Shown here: piece by piece, positions 1 through 23,299 of the stretch
How positions within the stretch are numbered: position 1 is the first letter of the stretch
Layout of the letters: every line of letters starts with the position of its first letter
From: Rhabdophis nuchalis
Lineage: Eukaryota > Chordata > Lepidosauria > Squamata > Natricidae
Assembly: GCA_039707465.1 (NCBI GenBank)
Contig: CM077653.1
Coordinates: 379,501-443,500, forward strand
Length of the DNA stretch: 64,000 bases
Direction: 5' to 3'
Notes under the pieces: generated by a model
What the model was told of the DNA's origin: nothing
Databases searched by the model: none
Seen by the model: only the letters and a program-made list of their open reading frames with translations
Position numbers and translations under genes: made by a program

Positions 1-885
<885 letters not shown>

Positions 886-1299
886 GGCAGCAGAGCCATG
901 AAGAGCCCCAGATGGCGCTCCCTCCAGAGCTTCCCATGGGTGGCCTCTGACCGCAGGCAGGGACCCCTGCACCACGGTGCCTGGGATGGGCATGCGAGTG
1001 TCAGCAGCCTCCCTTGCCCGCCACCAAACTCCAGGAGGATCCCCACTGCCAGCTTCAGAGGAGCAGGAGGCAGGGGACCAGCACCGCCAGGCTTTGCAGT
1101 GCAGGGCTGGCTCCCCATCTCCCCCCGGCCCAAGGCCAGTGCAAACCAGTCCCAGAAGGTCATCTTGGGCCTCTCGGCTCCAGGGCCGGCCGCCTCTCTC
1201 TTTGCAAAATGGAGAAGCGCCTAGGAACGGTTCCCCCCTGCAGCTGGGGATGCCAAAATTGTTAGGTGGAGTTTTTGCAGCCAAGAGACCGGAGAGCAG

Positions 1300-1305
1300 A
1301 ATAAA
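1300..1305 (+). terminator. PHLDB1 polyadenylation signal AATAAA
   Basis: AATAAA lies 415 bp after the PHLDB1 stop codon, in the sequence gagcagaataaagcttttt. The 3'UTR would run from 886 to about 1325. It ends about 470 bp before the opposing TREH cleavage region, so the two convergent genes do not need to overlap. Confidence 0.75.
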
Positions 1306-1796
1306 GCTTTTTGCATACTTTCATCCAGATGGTCCTTTTGTCATTTAAAGAGCGGCCTCAATCAGTCAACCCATCAAAGGCAGGTGGGTCTTTTTCTCCA
1401 GGACCCTTTGCAAGGCAGGGCTGCGCAATGACCAGAGCGGGCTCCTCTGGGGGGATTTGGCTTCTCAGATCTGGCACCCCATTTTGCGCCGTAGTGAAGG
1501 CTGCCTCTTCCTGTGATTCCCCAGCAACTCTGAGTCCCAGCCCCCTTTTAAAGCCGCCCGTCGACTTCAGGATCAGCCCTAGAGATGCGCTTTCCTTTTA
1601 TGCCTCAGTCCGTCCGGCTGGGTATCGCAGCCTTGGCTGACCATTGGCTCTCCAGGTTTCTCTTGGGGTTTTACCTTTGACTTCACGGCCTCCCCTTTTC
1701 TGCTGAGACCAAGGCAGGTCTCGTTTTTCTCTTGGTTTTCACTGCCCTAAAAAAACAGCCAACCAGCCATTGAGGGCACATGCTGGCAACACATTC

Positions 1797-1802
1797 TTTA
1801 TT
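1797..1802 (-). terminator. TREH polyadenylation signal AATAAA (minus strand)
   Basis: TTTATT on the plus strand reads AATAAA on the minus strand, 177 bp beyond the TREH stop codon. The implied TREH 3'UTR is short, about 200 bp. Nothing else is recognisable between this site and the PHLDB1 signal. Confidence 0.75.
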
Positions 1803-1978
1803 GTCCAGCCAGACAGCCAAGGACAGCTGAGAAGGGAGGGTTTCTCCTAGAGGCTTTAGGGCATGCGATAGGGCCCTGACACAAGCGGGACAGGCACGCC
1901 GTAGTCGTTTTGAGGCACACCCATCCAAGGGTCTCAAGAGCCAAGTCGAAGAGACGGCTACCTTCCCCAGGGGACAGG

Positions 1979-4900
1979 TCAGTCCCCAAGCAACCCAGGA
2001 AGCTGTGAGAACAGGATCAGGGTAAGGCAGGCCCCCAATGCAGGGCCAGGAGGAAGAGTGCTGGCGGCCGTGAGGTGCTCTCCGTACAGATCGAGCAGTT
2101 GAAGGGCCACCCCGTTGGTCCAGCCGAAGCCTTCCTGCAGAGAGAACAGGATCGGTCAAGTGGGGCCTCTTTGATCAAGAGACACTCCCCGTCTCCCTCC
2201 TTTGGCGTGCCATTGAGACCCCTTACCTGCACTGGATACTCCCCACCACCTCCGGGCTTCCCATCACCTTCCACATCATACTAGAAAGGAAAAGGCCTTA
2301 GGAACGATGGCTGCCCCAGGTGAAGCTGCCCTGAGGGCCAGCGCATGGAGGCCAATGGGAGAGGATCTCCACGGGAGGTTCCCCGCTGGGGAGGGGTGGA
2401 GGAATGATGGGGAGGGAAGAGGCAGAATCTCACCTTCTCAAACATGCCTCCGTGCTTCTTGTAGACAACCAGGTTCATCTGCACCCAGCGCTGAGCCAGG
2501 CTGAAGGCCAGCTCTCGTGCCCGGGGAGAAGAGGATTTGGCCAGGCCTGGCAGGGCAGGCAAATGGTGTCAGTTGATGCCTTGGGCAGGGAGAGTGGCCC
2601 AGATGAAGAGGCCAGGAGAACGACCCCCGCAAAAGCTGGAAAGGCAGGAGGCAGGAGGCAGGGCCAGCTCCAGACACGGTGAAACCCCCCAGACTCTTTG
2701 GCAGGACTCCTCACCTGTGATCACCATGTGCTGAAGTGGGGCCCAAGCATTTGGAAAGTCCCACTGCTGACCCGTCCGTGTCAGGGAGGTGGGCAGTCCG
2801 TTAGCATAGGACAGGGCCGGACTCTTCTGCAGGCACAAAGAAGAGGGCATGTCCAGCCAGTGATGGTGGGGAGGCTGCTCTGAGAGGGCCTATCCTGTCT
2901 GGCCCCGATCCCAGGGGTTGGCACGAGGGGCAAGTAATGTTCAGTCTTGGGTGGCCAACCACTTGGGTGCCCACTGGTGTGCTGGCTTCCCCCTCAAGAA
3001 GAGTGAATTGTGGGATGCCTGCCTCAGCTGCCCCCCACCAGCTGTCAAGGAAGTCTCTGGCCAGCCACTGGCTGCCTCTTACCTCCAGGTAGCGAAGCAC
3101 CTTCTCTGCCCTGACCAGATCCACGTCACACTCGGCCCACAGGGGGCTGATGTTGGAGGGGTAGAAGGCTGGGTTGTGCTCCTGATGGAGGAAGTGATAG
3201 TCCAGCCAAACACCGGCCTCCTCATTCCACAGGACAGCAGTGAGGGCAGCCACCCGCTGTCTCTGCACAGCCCGGAACCTGCTCACTTTCTCAGCATGCC
3301 CTGCAGAAAGGGCCAAGCAGGACCCTCCTTCAGAGCAAGCCTGCCCTCCGTGTCCCAGGCAGGTGGCTCACCAGGGCCCCAGAGCCAAGCCAGCCTGCCC
3401 CCAGCCCCCCGGCCATGGAGCAAGAGGCCACTGCCCTCCTCTGCCCCATTTCTCACCAAGGACTTGGTAGAAAGTGGCCAATAGCTGCTCGACTTTGCAA
3501 AGAATGGCATTTAAGTCCACTGGCACAATCCCTGACACTCGGGTGTCCTGCAGGGACAGGGAGCCTGGCAAGAACCAGCGGGAGGAGAAATCCCAGCCCG
3601 ACTCGGCCGCACTCTGCAGCTCTGCCCAAAGGCTCTGCTGGGCTTCTGCGGGAAAACAGGCGGTGAAGCAGGCTGCGGCATCCTCTGCCATTGCCCACAA
3701 GAGATGCTGGCAGGACACAGTTTCGTTGCCATTCCTTGGATCCTAGAGATGGAAGCTGCCCTGAGGTCCCCAGGGGAAACTCCCGGCCACTCTAGGAATT
3801 CACCTGAAAGCACCCCGGTGAGAGGGACGGAGGGAGGGAGCCCAGCATCCCCATCGCTGGCAAACTACTCTATGAAGAGGTTTCCTTAACATTTGATTGG
3901 CAGTTCCCTTCCTGTGATTATGTTTGGCCTTCAAAAATCAGAGAGAACAGCCTCAGTCCTCTTATGTGTGAGGCATCCTTTCAGCTAACGGTAGTTAAAA
4001 AATTGCGCCCTATGTTTTTCCTCTTAACGTCTTACCTGATTTCCCAAACCCTCTTTAAGATTTGGGACCCAAAATTGGTCAAATAGTTCAAGGGAAGTTT
4101 GAAAAAAAGCAGAATGAAATGGAACTATTATTTACATGCTGTGACTATAAGCTCTATTTTGCTAATTCAGACAATAATTGCACGTGCTGTTATTGCCATG
4201 TGCCGTGCCGCTTATCCTTAGTCCACAAGCCTCTATGACTTCCAGATCCTTTCCCCAACGCCGCCTCAGAGCCATCCCCCTCACCGCGGACCTGATCGGG
4301 CAGTTACCTTCCTCCAAGCCCATTGCCAGCTCCACGTCCTTCATATAAGACTCTGGTCTGGTGGGGGAAAGGGAGAAAGGTCAAAGGGGATCCAGATGTT
4401 CTTGGATGTCAAGAATGTCCAAATATTTGTTTGTTTGTTTGTTTGTTTATTCATTCATTCATTCATTCATTCAGATTTATATACCGCCCTTTCTCCCTTA
4501 CGGGACTCAGGGTGGTGAACAGGCGATAATAAAAACAACAATAAAACATCTGATACAGTAACTATACTAAAAATATACTAAAAATAAATTAAGCATAGGC
4601 CTGTTCTAAAATACCCTCTAAAACCCCTAGTAAAAACAAATTAAAACTATGCCAGGCCGGCTGCATGAAATAGATGGGTTTTCAGGTCCACGGCTGTGCG
4701 AAGGTCAGGGGGAAGGTCATTCCAGAGGGCCGGAGCTGCCACAGAGAAGGCCCTCCCCCTGGGGGTCGCCAGCCGACATTGACTGGCTGCCGGCACCCTG
4801 AGGAGGCCCTCTCTGTGGGAGCGGACTGGTCGGAGGGAGGTGTTTGGTGGGAGGAGGACCATTCCTTCAGGGCCACTCACCTGGGTTCTCCCACCTGGAC

Positions 4901-7900
4901 GTTGTAGCGATTCAGGGAGTATTGCTTGCCCCCCACAGAGATATTGACAGCCCGGTGGTCTTGCCAGAAGTGATACTCGGCTTCGAGCAGGTGGATGTTT
5001 TCCCTGAAAGAGGCAGTGGGGAGGAGGCCTTCAGAAGAGGGGGGGGGGCAAGCATTCCACTTTAGGCCCAGTGATGGGAGGGGGGAGGGCGCAATGCCTT
5101 TGGCCAGTTCTGAGAGCTGAACGGTGGCCCTGAACAAGCCTGTCACCGGCTGCTCCAAAAATACTTGCCGTAGAAACTCAGTGTCGTTTGTGTGGCTCAG
5201 GTAGCTCTCCATCATGAGGGTGAGAAGTGGTGGCTGACTCCGACGCTCGTAGTACACCCGGCCTCCATTTGGGACGTGCCCAAATCTGCTCTTGGGAAGC
5301 ACATGGCTCAGGAGAGGCCCCACCTGGCCTCCCCAAGACTAGCAGAGGAGCCGCTCATGCCCACCCGGCGGGTTCCCCCCCGAAGGAGAAGCAATGCCTC
5401 TTCCCCACCCTGCCTACCCCGGCAGCCCTCACTTGCTGACGAGGTAGAGGAAATTCTGGATCAGGCCCTTGGCTGTAACCGTCATGTTGGAGAGGAGGAG
5501 GCCTCCCAGGATCCAGAAGGAATCCCTGCAGGGAAGAAGGGGGCAACCATGTGGGGATGTGGGAAGGGAGTCGAGGGAAAGGGGCCTCTCCTGGCCAGGC
5601 CGGTGGGTTGGGACGTGGGTCCATGGGCAGCCCTCTGCCTGCCTCACCAGTAGTAATATTCACGGAACCGGCCCCCAGGCACAATCACAGGGTTTGGCAC
5701 GTAGATCAGAGAGTAGCGCCCAGGAGAGCTTTGCACCTCGGGGTTCACCTGGAGGGAGACAGAGCCGCTTCTGCTGAGGGCGCAGCAGCCTCCCTCAGCA
5801 CCCACCAACCTCCTGAGCCTTGGCACTTACCCGCCTGCCCAGCTGCTTCCACTTGGCGTTCAGGGCCCGGGCCCAGGACCGCAACTTCTCATCTGAGATC
5901 CTCTGGAGGAGGGGGATGCTGCAAGGGGCACAGGAGGTCCAGAAGGCGGCCATTCAAGGGATGGAATAGATATTGAATAGTCAAACAAGTTGAATAAGCA
6001 ATAATGGAAGATCTTAATGTAAGACAAATGTTGGTATTAATATTAATTATATAAGTTTGTTAAATGTAACAAATATTCACATCAAAAGGTATGATGATTA
6101 AGATAGGGTGATTGATACAAAAATAGCATACTGAAACATTGAATAATTAAACAACGAAAGATTAAAATTTAATATAAAGATGTGTATTACTACTTGTATT
6201 ATATAAGATTGTTAAATGGAACAAATATGAATAATACTAATTTTTGTTTGTATGAAATGTCTGATAATCAGATACCTGCTCACTGCTCACTCACTGATAT
6301 GTAAAAAATAAAAAACCTGAAAAAAAGATTCCCAAGTGAGGGATTCAGGGAGAAAAATGTCACAAACTTTGCAGCCTGTGTAACGTCCCCAAGGCCTTCA
6401 CTCCCACCTTCAGCAAGAGGGAAAGGCCCAGGTACCTGGGAGGGAAGACCTCAGGGAGCAGGAGATTCCCAGGCAGGTTGGGGGGGGGGAGGGGCTGGCC
6501 TGACAGGGGGCACCTTGTGGCTATCCCAGAGACAGGAGATTGGCTGTTCAGAAACAAGAGGACTGACTATTGGCTGGCTGCCAGGGTCAAGGGTCTTCTG
6601 ACCAGAAAGTTGGGAGGGGCCGTCTTCATGCCCAGGAAGCGGCAAGTGACCTCAGGTAACAGGTGGCTTGTTGGATCTCAAAGACCAGCCCTCCCGAAGC
6701 AGAACAGGGCCAGGAGTCAATGCCATCTTGAAGGGTGGCCACTGTGTTTTCTAGAGATGTGGTCTAGTTGAGAAGAGACACACTGCAAGGGGCAGAATTG
6801 TGCCACCTCTGAGAGGTGAGGAATTTGTCACCACACCCCTTCTAGGTGCAACTGTACCTGTCCGTCCAGTCTGGAGGCATCCAGCTTTCCAGCTCCTGCC
6901 CTGGAGGAAAGAAGTGAGCCTCCACAAACTGTGCCAGCTGCAGCTTGGATAAGGCTCCACCAGGTGTGGCATTCATTAATTCCTCAAATTGCTTCAGAAC
7001 CACATCTGGAAGAATGGAACACAGATGTAGGAGATCTGGCGGAGGTTCACTCTGGGGCCGAGGGTGAGGAGGGGCTAGGCTTGCATTAGGCTGGGGAAGC
7101 CTCTGTTCTGCAGCCTATGCACCCGGCTGGCAAGCGCATGGTGAGCACAGCATGCACAGGGCCAGCCGCCTTTCCTTTGCCTTGCAATAGGCAGCCATGC
7201 CTCCATTCAGGGCCATCTCTCCAAGTGGTTGGGCTGTCATGAAGGGGGCAGCGGGAAGGCGACTGTGCTCTAGGGGTGGACATTCACCTGGATTGGACTT
7301 CAGTGGCATGTCAACAAAGTCTTTGTCATCGTGAAAGAGCCTGGCCCGCTGGACTTGCCGCAGCAGCTCCCCAGTGCAGTAGATGTGGCTGGAAAGGAAG
7401 AGCAGAGCTGGTCTGCAGAGGAGGGATGCCATTGGGGGAAGCAACGTCGGGCTAAGTGCCAGCAGCAGCCAAAGCTTTACAGGGCAGGGGACAGCTGCTC
7501 CTCGATGCCCAGTCATGGCTCCCCAGGGACACGGCCCCAAACGCCAAGCATCTTCTGGGCAGCCCAAGAGCCCTGCAGAGTAAGGCTGCTGAGGTGCCTC
7601 TTCTCTTCTACAGGGCATGGAACAGCTGCTCTCTGGGCACCCTGGCCCGGAGTCTTCGGCCATGGTGGCAAGGCACTCCCTTGAACTCTGAGCAGCCCCA
7701 CCCTTGCCACCTGTTCCTCCAACTATAATCGGCAAAAGCAGCTCCGCCCAGAAAACATGCCAGCAGAGCTTGGGAGCCTCAACCCAAGGCTGAATCAGCA
7801 GCAGCCGCTTCCTTCCAACCAGCCTCCCCCCCTCCCCTTGCAGGCACCTTCTAAGGCAGCCATCTTTTTTTCCTCTTCCTTTAACCCGCCTGCCGCACTT

Positions 7901-8131
7901 CACTATCGTCCAGGTGGCAGAAATTCCCTGGGCACACTTGTGGCTCGGTAAGACTGGCCCCAGGCCTTGTCTCTTCTCGGTTGTGCACCAAGTTTAGCAC
8001 GGTGACAAGCAAGGCCCCACCAGCTCGCTCACTCACCTGTCACACGGAGGTGGAAGGCTGCCTGCCATTGCCTGCCCCCCCCACAGAACTGCACACACGA
8101 CCAGGAACGCCCCCCCCACCGGAGCTGGCAT
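1979..8131 (-). CDS. TREH: TREH, trehalase (alpha,alpha-trehalose glucohydrolase), 15 coding exons
   Basis: Trehalase is a GPI-anchored brush-border enzyme that splits trehalose into two glucoses (GH37). Exons on the minus strand, in transcript order: 8131-8037, 7388-7288, 7005-6858, 5918-5831, 5748-5648, 5525-5433, 5285-5169, 5003-4881, 4357-4308, 3645-3457, 3300-3083, 2826-2715, 2546-2434, 2280-2227, 2134-1979. Phases join throughout and give 585 aa (human 583). Exon 1 encodes a signal peptide (MPAPVGGAFLVVCAVLWGG) and ends in LPPPCDS, matching human LPPPCES. Trehalase signature 1 is PGGRFREYYYWDSFW at about residues 168-182 and signature 2 is QWDFPNAWAP at about 462-471. The putative catalytic acid/base pair is D324 (ESGWDFSSRW) and E535 (EGFGWTNG). 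A glycine-rich GGGGEY loop precedes E535. The C-terminus is hydrophobic, as expected of a GPI signal. The donor at 5168-5167 appears to be GC rather than GT (see findings). No lesion is seen, so the enzyme looks functional. Confidence 0.95.
4424..4880 (-). mobile_element. 3'-end fragment of an L2/CR1-like LINE in a TREH intron
   Basis: Read on the minus strand, this stretch encodes the last residues of a non-LTR reverse-transcriptase ORF (RAFSVAAPALWNDLPPDLRT, then LKTHLF). A short 3'UTR with the motif accctgagtcccgtaaggg follows, ending in a (gaat)n/(caaa)n tail. The tail appears on the plus strand as tttg repeats at about 4425-4449 and attc repeats at 4450-4473. This is the normal structure of a 5'-truncated LINE insertion. 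A related copy lies at about 27030-27500. The element sits in the intron between TREH exons 4881-5003 and 4308-4357. Confidence 0.8.
5919..6857. other. TREH intron, A+T-rich part, no gene seen
   Basis: This 0.94-kb intron lies between two TREH exons. The stretch at about 5960-6330 is clearly A+T-rich and differs in composition from the GC-rich surroundings. It contains repeated phrases such as ttgaataa/attaaaatttaa and has no long open frame. It may be an old transposon, but I cannot name a family. Confidence 0.5.
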
Positions 8132-8464
8132 TTCAGCTGAGAGCTCGGGTGCCAAGCAGCAGCACCACCATTCCAGGCAACGTCTGCAAAGCAAGCCTAC
8201 AGTCTCACACCCAGAGCTTTGGGCGGGGCAGATGCAGGGCTGGCCTGCAGAGGGGGCGGGAAAGCTTGGGAAATCCCCTTAGCCGCCTGGAAAGAAAGAA
8301 GGGATATGCCCCCAGCCCTTGGCAGAGCAAGGCCCCTTCTCTTTTTGCCCCAAAGGGCAGCTTCAGAGCGTGTCAACGTGCTCTCGGTGACTGTGATGCC
8401 AGGCAAACAGAGCGACATGCGGTGCAAGGAAAGAGTCTGGAGCAAGTTCAGGTCCCAGTGAGCT

Positions 8465-8470
8465 TTTATT
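8465..8470 (-). terminator. DDX6 polyadenylation signal AATAAA (minus strand)
   Basis: TTTATT on the plus strand gives AATAAA on the minus strand, about 3.7 kb downstream of the DDX6 stop codon. DDX6 has a very long 3'UTR in other vertebrates, so 12193 down to about 8445 is a reasonable length. The TREH start codon at 8131 is only about 0.3 kb further on the same strand. Confidence 0.6.
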
Positions 8471-11400
8471 GAGCCAATTCTCTTAAAAATAAGTCAGGAT
8501 TTTATAATTCAGCACTTTTGACAATAGGTTCACAGCCTTCCTTTATATACTCGTGTACATTTGCTGTGCCAAAATCTGAGCTCTGCTGGACATTTGCCAG
8601 TTCCAAACAAAAAATAATCCTCCCCTCCCAGCCCTCCCCTTGTTGACAAATTCTAGCCCTCACTGTTCGTACTGGACATGGCCTGAACTGAACCAAGGAC
8701 CAATGAAATACAACATTGCTTGAACTGAATGAAAAAGTATGTTCCCCAAATTTTCAAGTTTCAAGAAAGGGAAAATTGACTTATTTTCTTCCAGACATTG
8801 CCACCCCCACATCTTGGTTAAAATACAGCAAGGCTGTATCTTTGTGTTACCCCTCCCCCCCCCCAACCTGCACAGGACTCCAGAATGTTGCCTAAGGAGT
8901 TGAGATTCCTCCTCTGGCTGTTCCAACCTTCCCTCCCTCCCTCCTGAATACCATCAGATGCCGTTGCAAAGGTGGTGTGGATCACCACCTCTTGGATTGA
9001 ACTTTCCATATCCTGCCAGGGGACAAATGATGATTGTGCCCCAGAAGTAGCCTCCAGAGGTATGCATTGCACCAACAGCATAGGTCAGACTACTGGTGGA
9101 AACAACTCACACCCAAAGGATCCTGGGCACCACAGTGCTCCTCTCCGTGGGCGAGATTCAGCCAGTCCTGTGCAAGCAAGCCCACCCTTAAAATAAAGAA
9201 GAGTAGAATGAGATGCTCAAATCAAACTCATCTGCTTTGGTGTCCAGTTTCTGTGATCTCATCCAGCTCTAACAACAGACACAAAAGCAGAGGCTATAGG
9301 AAAAGATGCTCCCATCTCATTCTGTCATCATTAAAAAAAGCAAAACTCAAACCCCACCCCCACCCCCCACCCCCGGGCATCTGTACTAAGTGCAGGGGGT
9401 CCTGGGAAGACCCCACCGATATTTTAGCCAAGGCCTTGTTTTGCCCCACCATTGAGTCGCCTGAGTTTTCTCTCTCAGAATTTCTCCAGAAGCGGCTGAA
9501 GAAGTTGAGAAACTGCTGGCAACCGCTCTGTGCATAAGAAGACATCCAATTCTCAGGCTCCGGTTTCAGATCAAGGGTTTAAAAAAAAAAAAAAAAAAAG
9601 ACCAGGGTGTCCCTGGTCAATATCTGGAGCATCTTTCCTTTCCAAGTCCCTCTTCACCATTGAGGGACAAGGAGCCATTTTCAGGTGGCTTTCTGACCCA
9701 AACAAAGCTACCCAAAAACGTCGGTCAGAGGTTGAGGCCGCTCCTCCTCTGCTAGGTGGCCACAGGTGAAATAATACTTTCTCTTTAAAAAAGGCTGTGC
9801 TTCAAGAGTGACAAGAGGAGCGTGGCCGCGCTGGACAGAGTGGCCACCTCAACTCAACGCACCAAATCAGGTGTTGTACGTGTTCTCATAAATTTCAAGA
9901 TTGCTGCACACGTTTTGCCTCTGCTCTCCCCTCCTTTGGGAGCAGCTGCTGCAGAAGAGCAAAGCTTTGCTTTGGGTCCCAAGTGCCCCCTCCCCCAAGC
10001 TCTCCCACCCCAAGGACTGGCTCGACTGACGCAGCCTCAGTTGAATTCCCAGCAGGAGAGCTTTCTGTTAATACAACTTTTGCTACGGTTACTTAGACAA
10101 AACACGTTCCACTTCCAAAGGGTTGTCAGGAGGCACCTGGCTCTAGGCACAGTTCTCTGAGGTCAGGGCTGGAAAAAGTTGGTACTCTCAATCAGAACTG
10201 CTTAGCTTGTCAGGGCAAGAAGGAGGGAGGGGTTGGGCTCCGACTGTCTTGTCTCCGAGGCAAGAGAGCCCATGCCTGCCCTGGTGCCTCCTGGCATTCT
10301 GCTGCTGGCAGGCCGACAGGGAATTCGTTAGACGTTTACAGGTTGAGTAGTCTCACTCTTTCTGCCTGCACATCAGGCCAAACATCAAGCACATTGGGAG
10401 GGGCACACTTTAAAGCAACACTACTGGAATGAAAGCACCCCGAGGGGGGGGGGGGGGAAGAGCAGAGGGCTTGCCTTTCCTGCTCTAGAATCTCTCATCG
10501 GCTTCAAACAGAATCGCTACAAGCTGGCAGGAGGAAGTTCTAATGCCAGAAGCACCACCAGGACTTCTGCTGCCTCATTGGAGTCTCTTTTGGTTCCACC
10601 TTGCTTTGAGACAAGGGAGGTGACTGGGTCTCCTCTAACCCCATAAGATAAATCCAGCTTCCCTGGAGGGTATTTCCCCCTCCCTTGGGGGGAGGGGGGG
10701 GAAGAGGACCTTGCCCGACACCCAGATCTCTTCCAAGTATCGCAACCTCTAAAGCAAGCCCGACCTACCTAGAGGCCTGGAGTCAACAGTGCTTGGCATC
10801 GAGTAGTGTTGCAGTAAACTGAGCCCCTCTCACCTTTAGCTGCTGTCAAGATCTATCTATAATCCCTTTAACGCCAGCAAGCCTCATCCAAACAAAGAAA
10901 AAAGAAAGTTATATGAACCCTTAACAGAAAAAACACATATTTACAGAGTTTATACAAGTATACACATCCAATTTTCTGCAGAACACGTAAGAGAGGAAAA
11001 ACCATCATGGCTTGGAGACAGCAAGTGCTGTGCCCCCCAAGGGAGACTCACGGAGGGCAGTCTGTAGTGTTCTGCGAGAGCCCCGGGGGCATTTTGTGGG
11101 GCTCCTGCTGCAGATTGGTTGGCAAGTGGCTCTTTCCTCTCAGAGTGTGGAGGTTTCCCTCAATTAACCCAGGCGATCCGGGTTATTTTGCTTAAATACA
11201 CATATTTACAGAGTGGGTGAACAGCAACTGCATCTCAATTCCTCCATTGAAAGAAAGTTAACCAAACAAAACGACTGACAAGGGCCACCTTCCAGCACCT
11301 GGAAGGGGAAGAAAACAGAGATGGGGAAAGAGACTTTGACCTGAACCAAAACGACTCCTTGGGCTGTATCCAAAAGGGATTTTCTGAATGGTCTCATAGC

Positions 11401-12193
11401 ATAAGGCACTTTGCACAAATAAGTAACAAGCTCTTTAGCTCAAAAGACAGATGAGGAGCCAGGGAGAAGTTGAAATGTACTGAGTCGGGCAGCTGTGGGT
11501 GAATTTGAAATTGCAGTCAAGGTGGAGTTTGGGAATCTTCTCATTTCAGAGTTCTTCTACTCCATCACAAAGAAAGAAATTAAAACCAGCAGTTAGTGCA
11601 ACTAATGTTCAGTCAGCACACAGTGCAAACAAGTGGGAAAAACAAAAGGTATTTTCTTCCTATCTTCTGCTTTTATCTTCACAGCCAATTTTTTTTAAAG
11701 GGGGGGGGGGGGGGAAGCTCTGTAATTTTAATTGTTCCAAAACAAAAAGATGAAAAACCCTCAAAGAGAAGGAGCCTCCCCCAAGAAATGATGTTTCACG
11801 TGTCCAGATCAAAGGGCTTTAGCTTTTGTGTTTAAGCAAAGCCTAGAAAAAAGGGGGAAAAACATGACCTTTAGTACCAAGGAAACGGCATCAACAAGCT
11901 ACTTGCCTGACTGCCTTGGCCCAGCCCATTCTGTGTCCTGCCCGTCAACGCCTCAAAGATGCAGGCTCAGGAGGGCCCAGTGTCCCAAAGTCACATGCCA
12001 AGGGAGGTGGGCACAATCTGGTCAAAAGCGGGACTTAGCGATGATCCCTCTTTTCCTCTAGATGGGCGCTTTCCTTCCTTCCACGAGAGCCCCACAAAGG
12101 CTCCTGGGAGACACTGCGCCAGAGGAATAGCCCCCCTCCCCCTCCCCAATTCAGGTTACCCACCCGCCAGCCGTCCCTCAGATACCTACGCAA
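8471..12193 (-). other. Inferred DDX6 3' untranslated region
   Basis: This 3.7-kb stretch after the DDX6 stop codon has no convincing coding frame and no splice structure. It contains homopolymer runs: a long A run near 9580, G runs near 10444 and 11700, and a C-rich run near 9355. The assignment as 3'UTR rests on position, on the AATAAA at 8465-8470, and on the known long 3'UTR of DDX6. Earlier alternative polyadenylation sites are possible. Confidence 0.5.
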
Positions 12194-22994
<10,801 letters not shown>

Positions 22995-23133
22995 GTTTGC
23001 CTTTTAAATGTCTTTCAACTTCCAAACAGTTGCGAGTACGGAAAGTGTAATAGTTTATTAGACTCTCCAAGATGAAGAGATAAATTAGGTCCTGCTCAAT
23101 ATATGAGTCTCTTATTGCAACACAGGCAAGCAC
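22995..23133 (-). other. Inferred DDX6 5'UTR part of the start-codon exon
   Basis: Upstream of the DDX6 ATG (minus strand) the sequence runs back to a plausible acceptor, gagtgactttacag, at 23134-23143. The spliced 5'UTR would join this exon to a first exon ending at 23949. Upstream in-frame stops confirm that the ATG at 22994 starts the frame. The exact acceptor is inferred. Confidence 0.5.
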
Positions 23134-23299
23134 CTGTAAAGTCACTCAAGATAAACCAGTCACTTGCGCTGATGCACTGTGGAACAACTTCTTCAAAAGT
23201 CTTCTAACACGCTTGAGTTCCGTCCAATCTACTCACTTCAATCTGAAAAGAAGGCAGACAAAGCCGTTAGTACCTGCAGTTGCTTGCTGCATCCATTCC

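Noticed and set aside
7288..7516. Alternative TREH start MTGHRGAAVP... running straight into HIYCTGELL
   Set aside because: The frame is open but crosses a good acceptor (cttcctttccag at 7389). The separate exon at 8037-8131 gives a true signal peptide and the conserved LPPPC motif.
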